The notes beneath the pieces were generated by a model, which saw only the letters and a program-made list of their open reading frames with translations, searched no databases and was not told where the DNA came from. From NCBI GenBank assembly GCA_963575745.1, contig CAUYUJ010013814.1:320062-384061 (forward strand): a stretch of 64,000 nt of DNA, read 5' to 3'. The position numbers were made by a program, and so were the translations under genes. Positions within the stretch are counted from its first letter, which is position 1; the number at the start of each line of letters is the position of its first letter. The DNA is from Prorocentrum cordatum. Lineage: Eukaryota; Sar; Dinophyceae; Prorocentrales; Prorocentraceae. Below, piece after piece: positions 22,908 through 32,521 of this stretch.

Positions 22908-23683
22908 TGAGTGCGGTGAAGGGCCCGAGATGTTCAACCACACAATGGGAGAGCCTTTCGTCTTGTTGTCCAACACTGGGACGCTCACAAAATCACCGTA
23001 TATCGTCACCCGCCGGATGGCTGGGCCAACGGTGGGACCCACGACCTCTCCCTTCTCGAGAGTTCGGACAGGACGTCGAGTCTCCCCTGGCACTTTCGTG
23101 TATAACCTGCAGACCAGCTTCGTCATTTCATCAGGGTATGACTGAAAATAAGTACCCTCACGAATCTGGTCAACCTTAGGAGAAGCACAATCGAAACGGC
23201 ACGTGGCCTTTCTATCGAATGTCGTCCAGTGGGCGACCCACGGGTCTTGCGAGACACGAGAAAACAGACGCTGAAAGATCGTATGTGAGCTGGCGGCTAA
23301 ATCGTCCTTCAATGCGGTAACGACTTGGTCGTTCCGCATATACGAGGTATGAAGGCGCCACATCGTGTAGCGCCAGCTCCATCCCCTTTTGCGCACGAGC
23401 GAAGTGTCCCTTGCATGGCTAGGCCTGGACCATTCGGTCTTGTCAAGAAAACAGCCAAAGACAGGTTGCTCCTCGCGGGGGCGATGTTTCCCACGAGAGG
23501 AGGCGGCTGTATTATTGGCAGACTTGTTGTCGTCAATAGCAGCGGAGGCAGCTCTTTTGCGAGCTGCGATCTCCTCTGCGCGAATTTCGACGCAGCCTTC
23601 CATTTCGATGTCAACATCCATCATGACATCACTGGGGCTAAAAGGGTCGGCCGTCTCCCCGGCCGGCTGGGCCGACAGGGCGA

Positions 23684-23713
23684 CGCCCCCACTCGGCTGG
23701 GCCGATGGGGGCG
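23684..23713. repeat. TNG-triloop hairpin (loop TGG), 12-bp two-part stem
   Basis: Outer arms CGCCCCC and GGGGGCG, inner TCGGC and GCCGA around TGG, internal loop AC/T. A weaker copy precedes it at 23657-23680. Confidence 0.75.
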
Positions 23714-24134
23714 CCCCTTGGTTCGAATTGGGGGGGGCCTGTCCTTTTTCCCCGGTAGGCTTCTCTTCACCTTCCGGCAAATCCGAAGCGAGTTCATACA
23801 TGATATCATCCGAGCAAACCGAAGTCACATCCTCCCCCGACGGCTTGGCCGCTGGAGTATCCAGCGGTTGACACATGGGTTCGGCCAGTGACCAATCGGG
23901 CGCGCGAGGACCGCGGCAGGCGGGGCCCGCGCAGCCGCAACGCGGCGGCGGCGCGGTCCGAGGGGAGGCCGGCCGTTGGGTGGCCCGCGCAAGCTCTGGA
24001 GACAAAACGGTAGCGGCGCACATGGAATTAGAAGAGGAGACAGGATGACGACGAGATGATCACATGCGCTCAGCGGCACGAGCAACAACAATGTGAACTT
24101 GCTGTGCAAAGACATCCGTGAAATCTTCAGCCGA

Positions 24135-24988
24135 TTAAAATTCCCTGCCTCTGGCCTCAACATGCTCGTGCGTGCCGTCACATCTGCGCTCAAGTCCCTC
24201 AATCACGTCATGAGATGTGGATGCAATCGTCCAAGGACTTTTGATGAATTTACCCTTGCTGTCCCTCCATCCATACGCACACCCATGCAACGCCGTTTTG
24301 ACGAACCCTAGCTCTCTCATGAACTCTTTCACCTGGGGGGCCCTCCAATAATTACACTGCGCAGGCCACTCAAGACAAACTGCACCCCCCGCTTTGTGCG
24401 CAGCACGGGCAATCTCGCGGAAGTTCCAAAACAGATATCTGAAGTCGTTCCTAATACCTCGAAGCCTACGCTCGCTCTATGATTTCCAATGCGAAAATGA
24501 TGGGCTTCGTTCACGTATTGCCAGGGGGAACCACCCGTACAGGGCGTTGAGCCCCATAGAGCGATGTGTTGTCCTTCGAACTTCTGTATATCGTTCAGGG
24601 CCAATATTCTTCCCTTATCGGTTCTCATATCTTCCTTCTCCGTATATCGCATCACCTTACAGGAGTTATCAAAGAAATTCTTGGCGTTTCCAATCCTGCT
24701 CTCAGGGCCGCAACAATATTCTAATAAGAGTCGATCCCAGGTCCACTGGGCGGCCGGGGCGCAATCGTCCCGGATCCAGAATTCCGCCCAGCCGGTCCAT
24801 CTACTTAGAGGAGAATCGCCATCACTGGAATCACCGTTCGAATTCTGCTCAAAGGGGTGATGATATTTCACATCTTCATCACGCAAATTATCCGTACGGT
24901 CAAGAGTGAAACCATGTCGGGCATTGATTGCATAGGTACGACGCTGATCAGCTAACCTGTCTGGGTCAACTGGGCAATCTGTTTTCAC
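24135..24988 (-). pseudogene. Methyltransferase-like domain downstream of RNase H
   Basis: Minus-strand frames 24988-24480 and 24480-24135, joined by one frameshift near 24480. Visible order: LLLEYCCGPESRIG (~24.7 kb, glycine-rich motif-I-like), LWGSTPCTGGSPWQYVN (~24.53 kb, a PC motif), AGGAVCLEWPAQCNYWR (~24.37 kb) and LHGCAYGWRDSKGKFIKSPW (~24.27 kb). The G-rich/PC/E-W-P order recalls the motif I, IV and VI arrangement of cytosine methyltransferases, but the fit is loose. I believe related domains follow copia RNase H in other dinoflagellate elements; that is from memory. It is in frame with the upstream linker across a TAG at 25022. Activity is not expected in this broken copy. Confidence 0.5.
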
Positions 24989-25021
24989 GGGCGTAAGCGT
25001 GACAAGTCTAGGAACGAAGTG

Positions 25022-25607
25022 CTAACGTTTAAGACTCTGTCCGTGTTGTGTGCAGTGATCCTTCCTATTCTGAAAATTAGCAGCAGCAGCAGGAGGAAGG
25101 TGAGTAAAAAGAAGGTTGTAACCGAGCGTGTCTTCTTCCTGCTCGGTGTTAGCTGGCTCGGATTGTGACTGCTCATCACATTTTGCTCTTGACAGATCCG
25201 ATGTATCAGACTCGTTTTCGCTCTCAGTTAGGTCGAACATCGCTCTCATCTCAATCTCCTCCTTTGACATGGGTTTATCGGAGCTTCTCCTGGAACCTTC
25301 TTTCTTCGCAATAGGAGTAGTTGCACTCGCTACCACGGCTTGGCCGGGGCGCGTTTGCCACCGCGGCTTGGCCGGGGGCAGCGTCGGCGGCAGCCGGGCG
25401 CTTGGCGCCGTTCGGCGACGCTGGAATATTTATTGGTTTTGGGGAATGCACAGCGGGCTTGCCCTTGTTTAGACGCTTCTTTGTCTTATTCATCTTCTTG
25501 CTGGGTGCAGCAGCTCCTCTCCGCAAGGCCGAACTCGGACCTAAGCGGGGCCTCAGAATCCCCGCGGGTTTCAGGGGGGGGGGCGTCTGAAAACATCGAA
25601 TCGACAT
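25022..25607 (-). pseudogene. Linker between RNase H and methyltransferase-like domain
   Basis: Low-complexity basic then acidic coding, in two frames (25607-25275 and 25336-25022). The C9/G9 run at about 25574-25582 marks the shift out of the RNase H frame. Lys-rich KKMNKTKKRLNKGK is followed by an acidic ESENESDTSDLS stretch. It ends at TAG 25022-25024 in frame with the methyltransferase-like segment. Hairpin repeats lie at about 25334 and 25367, with a larger one at 25380-25422. Confidence 0.4.
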
Positions 25608-26445
25608 AGTCTTGGCGCCGCTGGGCGTTCCAAAACTTAGGCGTCACTACGTTGACAAGATATAATACCTTAACCCAAGCCAAAGGGTCTGTGAATCTCT
25701 TCGTTCCAATGCCGGCAGCCTCATTTTGTGTCCGTTCGTACTGAAGTTCCACGATGCCTCGGGGGAACTGTTCAGACACTGCGGCAGCATCAATACGATG
25801 AGTTCGCAGAAGGTGCATAAGCTTCATGGACCCTCCGGCTTTAATGACCCTGCAAACTGCCTGGTTATCTTCTAAGAAAAGGCAACGTATTTGTCGCCCA
25901 AGCAATATTTCCCAAAGCGGAAGGGCTGCAAGCAGCTCTTTTCGCAAGGCAAGGTCGGCAGCCACAATTTCAGCCTCAAGAGTGCTATGGGAAACACAGG
26001 TCTGCCGCTGAGATCCCATAGACTGCCCAGCGCTAGTGCATGGGCCCCAAATTGCCTGATAACTGGCACTCGTGCTCCTATGTGTTCGGATGTCACTGGC
26101 CAGATCCGCATCGGAGTATTGCTCCGGCAAGACATCCTCCATTCTATCACCTACCCATGAAGACACGCGGTAGTGAGAAGTACCCTTGATATAGCAAATG
26201 AGGCGGAAAAGATCAATGTCTTGTTGTTCTGTCCACTTGGCAATGCACCTTGCTGCGTGGCAAACAGCGCGGAGAAGGTCATATCGAGCCATTCTCGCAC
26301 CGTGTAGGATCTTCATAAAAAACTTTCGCCGCAATGGGCTGAAGCACGCCCGACTGGGTCGGCGGCTCCGGATCGTTGGGGCTGGCTGCTGCGGCGTCAA
26401 GGCCGTGCACGATGATCTCTTGATCTGGGGGCCCAACGTCAACAC
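25486..26445 (-). pseudogene. copia-type RNase H
   Basis: Follows RT after a frameshift in the T6/A6 run at 26317-26322 (ARMARYDLLRAVCHAARC begins the domain). Copia RNase H landmarks are present: YSDADLASDIRTHRSTSASY (first catalytic Asp), QTCVSHSTLEAEIVAADLAL (Glu), CLFLEDNQAVCRVI (Asp) and LLRTHRIDAAAVSEQF. The C-terminal segment ALAWVK-type (DPLAWVKVLYLVN) is also typical. RNase H removes the RNA strand during reverse transcription. The catalytic acids look intact. The tail after MFSDAPPP is probably out of frame. Confidence 0.8.
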
Positions 26446-27838
26446 TGATGTTCAAGGCTGACGCTATGGCTTCCTCTGCAGGAGAGCAAACTTCGCCTCG
26501 AGGCCCGCCTCGGCCGCCCTCGAGATCGGCAAGTTCGGGGCCAAAAGGGGTACCCGCAGCAGGATGCGTTGCTGGGTCAGTTTCTGTGGGCTGGGCATAC
26601 AAAGTAACACAGGATTCGAAGAATTCAGTCATGTCGTACTCTATGACTCTGGCCTGTTTGGGTTCTCTAGGTTGGTATGGCTCTGGCGGCTGGGCCGCTG
26701 AGTCACCCCCCGTTTCCTCCTCGTCGCTCTCGTCTGGGACGGATGCGTTCTTCTTAACTTTAGGAGGCGGCGGGTCCAAAGTCGTGGGCAACTCACCTTG
26801 CCACTCGACAAGCTGTGTGGATAGCCGGTGTTCGCAACCCAGATGTCGTCCGACCGCTGTCGGAGGGTCTATCTCTATGCCTCTAGGGCAATTGGGAGAC
26901 GGGGATTGTAACAGCTTCCATCCTTGAGCTAGCTTGTCGGCAGGACCAGCCAGCTTAAAATCATCAATGTATATTATTAAGAAAAATTTCAATTCTGCGT
27001 GGAAATATAAGCTGCGCCACGGGCTACACTTGACAAAACCGTTAGCCGTAACATGCCCATCGCAGTGTTGCTCCCAATATCCCCCTGAATCAGGGTGTCC
27101 GTACAGAGATAAGATCAACGGGCACACGGGATTGCGCGTATGCGACCAGGACTCAGGCCACTCATCACGGGGCAGGAACACCCATGTCGGGGTGCCACCC
27201 AACTTTGATTGAGTGTAGGCCTGACGGGCCTCGGCTTGTTCGATACTATGGCCTTCGAAGAGCCCGTAGGTGTCAGCTGCTTTGCTGGCCTGCATTGTAG
27301 CGGGGCTGCTGGTAAGTTCTTGAAACAACGCCACATGTTTATTCTGATCTCTCGCGCTAGAACCGTCGAAGACGACCCGACCTTTATACTCACGGTCTTT
27401 GTGTCCTAGCGGCAGCTCGGAATTCTTTTCGGCAAGGATCGCGAATAGACGACCGAAGTGGGCAGTCCTCCCTTTGAGTTCTGCAACAACATCAGCATAT
27501 TATTTGACGCCTTTCTCGCCCCATGTGCCTATTTCTCGCAATCGGTTCCATTCCTTCCTCAGAGCAGCCTTGGCATCTTGGTTAGCCTGGGCTTCGACTT
27601 TGGAAACCGATCGCGCTACAGCGGCATCAATCCGAGTCTGTCGCTACTCGTTGGGGATAGGAAAAGGCTCGTCGACAACTCAGATGAGATCAGGGTTGCA
27701 CAGGTGATCCAAATCAAACCTTTCTTTTTCACGGTGACCTGGCATTGGAGCCGAGCTATGCCGCGGCGGCATTCGAGGCACGCTTCGCCGCGACGCGGCG
27801 GCCGCCGGACTCGAGGTCAGGCTTGCCTCTTGTGTTAC
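26279..27838 (-). pseudogene. copia-type reverse transcriptase
   Basis: One minus-strand frame with four in-frame stops at and ahead of the fingers: TAG 27839, TGA 27680-27682 (where Trp would fit), TAG 27644-27646 and TAA 27500-27502. Downstream is open: VALFQELTSSPATMQASKAA, then motif A SIEQAEARQAYTQ, in which Glu stands where the catalytic Asp is expected. PLILSLYGHPDSGGYWEQ follows, then LIIYIDDFKLAG with the YIDD catalytic box at about 26960-26971. Copia RTs copy the element RNA using a tRNA primer. This copy is broken by nonsense codons and possibly by the Asp-to-Glu change. Neighbours are integrase linker upstream and RNase H downstream. Confidence 0.8.
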
Positions 27839-27994
27839 CTAAGATTCTGCATCGGAAAATGGGCCCCTACCCACTGGGCCGGAGGGATCACCATCACGTA
27901 CGATGGTGCCACCGCACCAAGTATGCTTCCACCAAACATCCTCACCATCCGAAAGGTAGTCGTCTGATTCGTCCTCCGCGGAGGATTCGGTGGC

Positions 27995-28020
27995 CACAGC
28001 TGCGGCTTGGCCGCCCTGTG
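27995..28020. repeat. TNG-triloop hairpin (loop TTG), 10-bp stem
   Basis: Arms CACAG(CT)GCGGC and GCCGC(C)CTGTG around TTG, in the integrase-RT linker. Confidence 0.75.
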
Positions 28021-28577
28021 CCGCCTGTCTACGAAATCGCTCAACAACCCACGGAGCGGCTCTCCTCGCCTTTGGGTGTGTCGCAAGATCAGCAGCATCC
28101 TCCTCAGAGAGTGGACGAGCCGCGGGTTGCTCGGCCACTGCGGGCTCGGGTGGAGTCGCTGGATCTTCCACGTCCAAGCCTATATCACGCAGTAGGGCAA
28201 GACAGGGGCCGGGGTCGTCGATACCAAACAATCCTCTCTTTTCTGCCTTGTATTGCTCGACAGCTTGTTGGCGCTGAGCCTGGTTCATGTTGAACCAGCA
28301 TCCAAGATGAATGCCAGGATTGGTTGATTCGGGCAATTTCTTTAGCCAGTGAGCACCGTACTTCGGATCTGGGTCTGCAACCCGCACGCGAGTCACGGGA
28401 ACGCAGTCGGGATCGCAATAAAGTACAACTGGTACGCTGCATGTTTTTCGACGACCTGTCAATGGGAGCTTCTGTGTCCCATCTTTCGTTAGGCCAGCGA
28501 CACTACGCCGATCCTCAGAACATTCCATAGTATCAAGGTTCTGAGTCGTGCGAGCAAGGAGCTGCCCTTTCCCGGTG

Positions 28578-28609
28578 AATTTTTCACGCGGCTTGGCCGC
28601 TGAAAAATT
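28578..28609. repeat. TNG-triloop hairpin (loop TTG), 14-bp stem
   Basis: Arms AATTTTTCA(C)GCGGC and GCCGCTGAAAAATT around TTG, with one bulged C. Its AT-rich outer arm shows the stem is not simply GC-rich codon bias. Confidence 0.85.
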
Positions 28610-29099
28610 GGATGGGCGATCCAAACGGTACTCAATATGAGCGAGACCTAACTTCTGATCTTTATCTTCATCTGGGCGAGAGTCTCGCTGTGGGCCTCGA
28701 CCGTCAATGACCACAAGCTCGTCATCCACGCACAAACCCCCCGGACCGTCGTCATCGTCGGAATCGGCCTCGGAGTTTGGTGGCGGTGCGTCCTCGCCTC
28801 CTCGGGGAGGCGGCGGCATAATCACGGCGGGATCCTCTGCGCAAAATGGACGGACCGATTGTGCTCCCGCCCCCTGCCCCGAGCCGTCTGGGACGGCCGC
28901 GGCTTCGCCAGCGGGAGGGATCGTAACGGAGCGCGCTTCAGTCATCGCCTTCTCGTACGCTTTCCTCATTGGAAACTGGGGCGGTTGGTCATCAGCAGTG
29001 CCATCTAGGATGTTGCTGTAGACCTGATCGGACTTCTCAATGGTGGGTCGCTTGCCCTCGGGCGTGCGCCCTGATTCCATATTAAGTCCATCTAACTGT

Positions 29100-30290
29100 C
29101 TAAGCGGGGCAACATAGCTCTCTGGGCCAACCATGCCCCCCGCTTTGTGTACATGCCCCAGGTATAACCCAGGAAATCATTGCACCGCCAGTTTTGGCAA
29201 TCCGAAATCTCGATTCTGGCGGGGGCACATAACGTACAAGAGACCCGAAGGGAAGAAGCGGCGCCTCAAATGGATGTCCAAAGCGGCGCCCCCAACTAGA
29301 CTTCCCTTCCTCAGGGGTCCTGGCGTTGTAGCAGAGACAAAAATATCTGACAGCATACGTCCAATATGGCGGTGGGAGACCGGCCTGCATAAGCAGAGCT
29401 CGGGCCCCCATCTGTATCACGCCGTTTGCACGCTCGGCAACAGCGTTTTGCTTCTTATTTCCTGGGACGGTAGGATCATGGGCAATCTTGAGCTCGTAAC
29501 AAGCCCTTGCGAACTCGCGTGCACCATCTGTATAACAATATTATAACTTCTCTCCCGGGGCCTTAAGGTTTACTAAAAAGTTACAAATGCGAACCGCAGA
29601 CTTGTCGTGCACACCCTGAGCGGCGAGAAAATCAGTTGCTCGGTCGCGAAAACTCACGCACGCGGTCTCATCGTGGAGCCCCCGCGAGAGTTCACCCATC
29701 GCAAACCAATGATCCATCGTCGTCAGGTGTCCAAACGAAGTGGGGTTAGCGTATGGGCGGGGAACCTTCAGCCCTTTGTCGCGCGCTTTGCGCTGCTGTC
29801 GTCTGGTAGTTTTGGCCCAATTGCATACTGAGCAATATGGGTTCTTGGGAATATGAGTTAGGAGATGCGGAAGGGAGGCCGCGGCCTTCCTAAGCCGCTC
29901 GGCAAGGGAACCCGACACCTCAACCTCTGCATCATCTGGGTCTGGTTCTGACGGTGCGTCGATGTCGACTAGGTCGACACCGTCAGCATCTCCGACTTCA
30001 CCCTCCTCACGCCCGGGGGCCGCGCCGCACGCATTGGAGTCCAACCCTTGATCCATGTCGCAGGGGGGGTATCCCGAGACCCCGTACCAACAAAGACTCT
30101 TATATGCGGCTGCGCAGGCCACGGCTTTGCCGGGCTGGTCGCCGGCCCCACCGACGGCTTGGCCGTGCCAGGGCAAAGTCGAGGGACATTTGGAGGCAGC
30201 GATGCCGGTAGGTGCCCGAATCCAACCGCATTCGCTAAGCCTTACGAGGCGAATAGTAGAAATAAGTGATGGTATCCGCAGAGTCTAATG
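29100..30290 (-). pseudogene. copia-type integrase
   Basis: The HHCC zinc module reads LPHLLTHIPKNPYCSVC (H-x3-H-x6-C-x2-C) at ~29.86 kb. The catalytic core has TTMDHW (first Asp, ~29.71 kb), YTDGAREF (second Asp, ~29.53 kb) and NAVAERANG (Glu, ~29.42 kb), with 30 residues between the second Asp and the Glu. An in-frame TAA at 29541-29543 sits two codons before the second Asp motif; reading continues perfectly after it. C-terminal ARALLMQAGLPPPYWTYAV is typical of copia integrases. Integrase inserts the cDNA into the genome. The coding start joins the protease through a frame change near 30285. Confidence 0.8.
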
Positions 30291-31080
30291 AGGGCGGAAA
30301 AACGGGCGCGAACTCAGTCGGCCGTCCGTCAACGTAGCTGTGGTTCCCAATCAACTCATGTGTATGCAACTCTATGGTTACGCGAGTCTGAACAGCATGG
30401 GGCGGAGGGCCTCCCGCCGATTCCACATTATCCAGAAATGCCTTGGCGCCTGGCATCACGCAACACCACCGCTCGGGAGTTTCACCCTCCCCGGCGGCAA
30501 CCGCGCACATCCACTGACCCAGCGCCTCTTTGCCTGAAAGGGGCAAGTATGGAATCTTGCCCTCAACGATCAGGTCCACTCTTTGACCGTTGGGCAACAG
30601 AAGGCAGGGCCTTCGGCCTGCTGGCCAGAAGAAACTAAAGCCGTGATCCATGCACCGCTCTCCTACCGAGATCACGCACGGAGTCTCCGGCATGACCAAC
30701 GCATTACAACTACCACCCTTAAATTTAAGGCGTGCGATGCGAACTAAACCAAGGGCTTCTGACTCTCCCCCAGCAGTATTCAGAGTGATCGATTGCGGAA
30801 GCTTTCGAATCAATCTCATTGCGCCTGCACTTTTAATATACCTTTCCGCACTAGGGTTACACCCACACCCCGTATCAATGATAAAGCTCAGCGCTCCAAG
30901 ATACGCAGCATCTTTGTCTGTGCATCCCGCAGCGGCTGCGCCGTGTGGGCCCTCTTACCCCTCCTCGGTCCTCAACCAAAGGTGCCAGACATCATCGTGT
31001 AGGTCTGATGCCTTGATTAGGGCCTCCGCCGCAGACGCTCTCCACTGGGTGGATAACTGCTGGCGTACTTCAGCTGGGAA
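30235..31080 (-). pseudogene. Retropepsin-like aspartic protease
   Basis: LSFIIDTGCGCNPSAE carries the DTG active site (gene bases 30876-30868). SITLNTAGGESEALGLVRIA and LVMPETPCVISVGERCMDHG follow, as in copia protease folds. The same frame reads upstream through a TAA at 30955-30957 into ALIKASDLHDDVWHLWLRTE (to about 31.08 kb), so the stop is probably a mutation. The protease cuts the Gag-Pol polyprotein. It sits between the gag zinc fingers and the integrase as expected for Ty1/copia. Confidence 0.75.
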
Positions 31081-32456
31081 CCCCACCTATCTTCGTCACT
31101 TGAGGCCAACTCTTTTAGGTCGTGGCGACGCGCCTTCCTACAAGTGATGGTGGGTTCCGCAGTCGAGGGGTGAAATCGGACGCGGAATTTGCACCGACCC
31201 TTTGTCTGAGATCGAATGCAACTCTTGCTAGGGGGGTCGCTCCAATACATCTTGATAGCGCCCCGAGAAAGAGGGTGCAGGAAATTTGCAAGAATGTTCA
31301 CGAGACTCTCAACTTGCCCCCTGCGCTCGTGGAGGGGCTCTCCACTGGAGGGGTGTTTCTCAACTCCTCCGCTTATATTTATAAGGGCCTTTGGAAAATG
31401 AGGGCCGGCCTGCTTCTGCCCAGGAAGGCCCCGAATTAGCGGGGCAGGGCACGCTATCGCGCCCAGGCTGACTGGGTCAGTGGACACATTCCTGCCCCCA
31501 CGCATTCGGTTTGACCGACGCGGGCATCGCCGCGCCCGTCTAGCGAGGAAGGCAAGAAATATCATTCTTAACAAAATTAGTCCAATCAGTCTCTCTGCAC
31601 TGGCGGCTGGGCCGCCAGTGCGGAGCCAGTGTCGCGGATGGTTGGGCGTGGTCTGAGCGAACCAACAATCCTTTCCACGCGTGCACTTTCCCGTTTCCTT
31701 GAAAGAACGACACGTCATGTCCTTGCCCTTGCCTTTGCATTTGCCTTTGTCTCCATCTCTCCTGCGTCTCTCCGAACTGGCGCTGGCGGCCCTAGAGCCG
31801 CCGCCACCCGCAGATGAAGAGACATTGGCAACAGCGGCATTGGCTTGTTTAGTGGTGCGCTCATATCCCAGAGTCTGTCCCGCATTAAGCTTCGCTTGTT
31901 CATACTTGTCGCGCTCGAGCTTTTCTGCGTCGGTCAATGCTCTGTTTTGCCTGTAGCAGCCGTCTGGGGGTCCACGGCAGTTCTGAGGATCACGTGAGTA
32001 AGTGTAACACGGCAACTTGCTCTGTTTTCCGCGCGAACGATCGGATTTGCTCCTATCCCGTTGCTGCGCACCCTTTCCACGGCCACCCGCTGGGGTCTGT
32101 GATCGGCTCTGTGCCTTTCGGCCTCTGCCTTTGGGTTTCTCAGACCTCCCTCTGGAACTCGCATTCGGAGCCGGGGCAGCATTCGATTTAGCCCCCGCAG
32201 CCGGCTGTGCCGGAGCGGCGGCTTTGGGCTTCTTATCACTAAACGGGCATCCCTGACCTGCATGCGGGCAGGTCTCGCCCTTACGCACAAACTTGCACGT
32301 CGTCTCGCCCGTGGTCACTCCGCTCTTCATAGCGTCCGTGGATTTCCCCAGACGCGCTGCCACTTCTGCCGCAGCGGCTTTGCCGTTGAGGGTTGAGGCC
32401 TCGGCGGTTGTCGTTGCCGTTGCCTCCACCGCCGCCCAATCGCGTCTGTCGAGCAC
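31017..32456 (-). pseudogene. Gag C-terminal region with three degenerate CCCH fingers
   Basis: Minus-strand ORF with Ala/Lys/Arg-rich linkers and three Cys clusters: CKFVRKGETCPHAGQGCPFSD, CYTYSRDPQNCRGPPDGCYRQN and CRSFKETGKCTRGKDCWFAQ. Spacing resembles CCCH fingers (about C-x8-C-x5-C-x3-H), but the final His is replaced by Asp, Asn and Gln. Such fingers are expected to bind the element RNA. The segment after WLRTGGPAASAERLIG (below ~31.55 kb) is less convincing and is probably out of frame until the protease begins. A perfect 11-bp hairpin repeat lies at 31597-31621. Confidence 0.6.
31597..31621. repeat. TNG-triloop hairpin (loop TGG), perfect 11-bp stem
   Basis: Arms GCACTGGCGGC and GCCGCCAGTGC around TGG, in the gag C-terminal region. 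Confidence 0.85.
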
Positions 32457-32521
32457 GTTGATTCAAAGTACCCTCATGCAAACTTATGTTCCATTCTTCC
32501 TTCTCACGCAACATCGTCCAC

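Larger units (their letters stand above)
21484..24023 (-). pseudogene. Cargo ORF A, unknown protein, ~845 codons with one frameshift
   Basis: 24023-22150 is open (starts MCAATVLSPELARATQ, in frame with the methyltransferase-like region across TAA 24135 and a TGA near 24057). At the G6 run near 22158-22163 the frame moves to PPDAGPMAVDDEGKGPPYLG and runs to 21484. The N-terminal third is Pro/Ser/acidic. A compact middle (DPWVAHWTTFDRKATCRFDC; RRVTIYGDFVSVPVLDNKTK) is followed by AAPWWSRPYDLEEWLASAGL and a Pro/Gly linker. The C-terminal part (LQLYVEITGPRLKAWTGSLS) looks folded. No family is recognised. Hairpin repeats at 22282, 22879, 23009, 23684 and 23849 lie inside. Confidence 0.45.
27839..29134 (-). 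pseudogene. Integrase-to-RT linker, acidic
   Basis: Open minus-strand frame of about 430 codons between integrase and RT, starting MVGPESYVAPLRQLDG after a frameshift at a G6 run near 29124-29142. It has Pro/Asp-rich tracts and PVTRVRVADPDPKYGAHWLK. The position matches the variable linker of copia polyproteins. It ends at TAG 27839 but stays in frame with RT. Hairpin repeats at 27995, 28578 and 28882 are translated within it. Confidence 0.6.
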
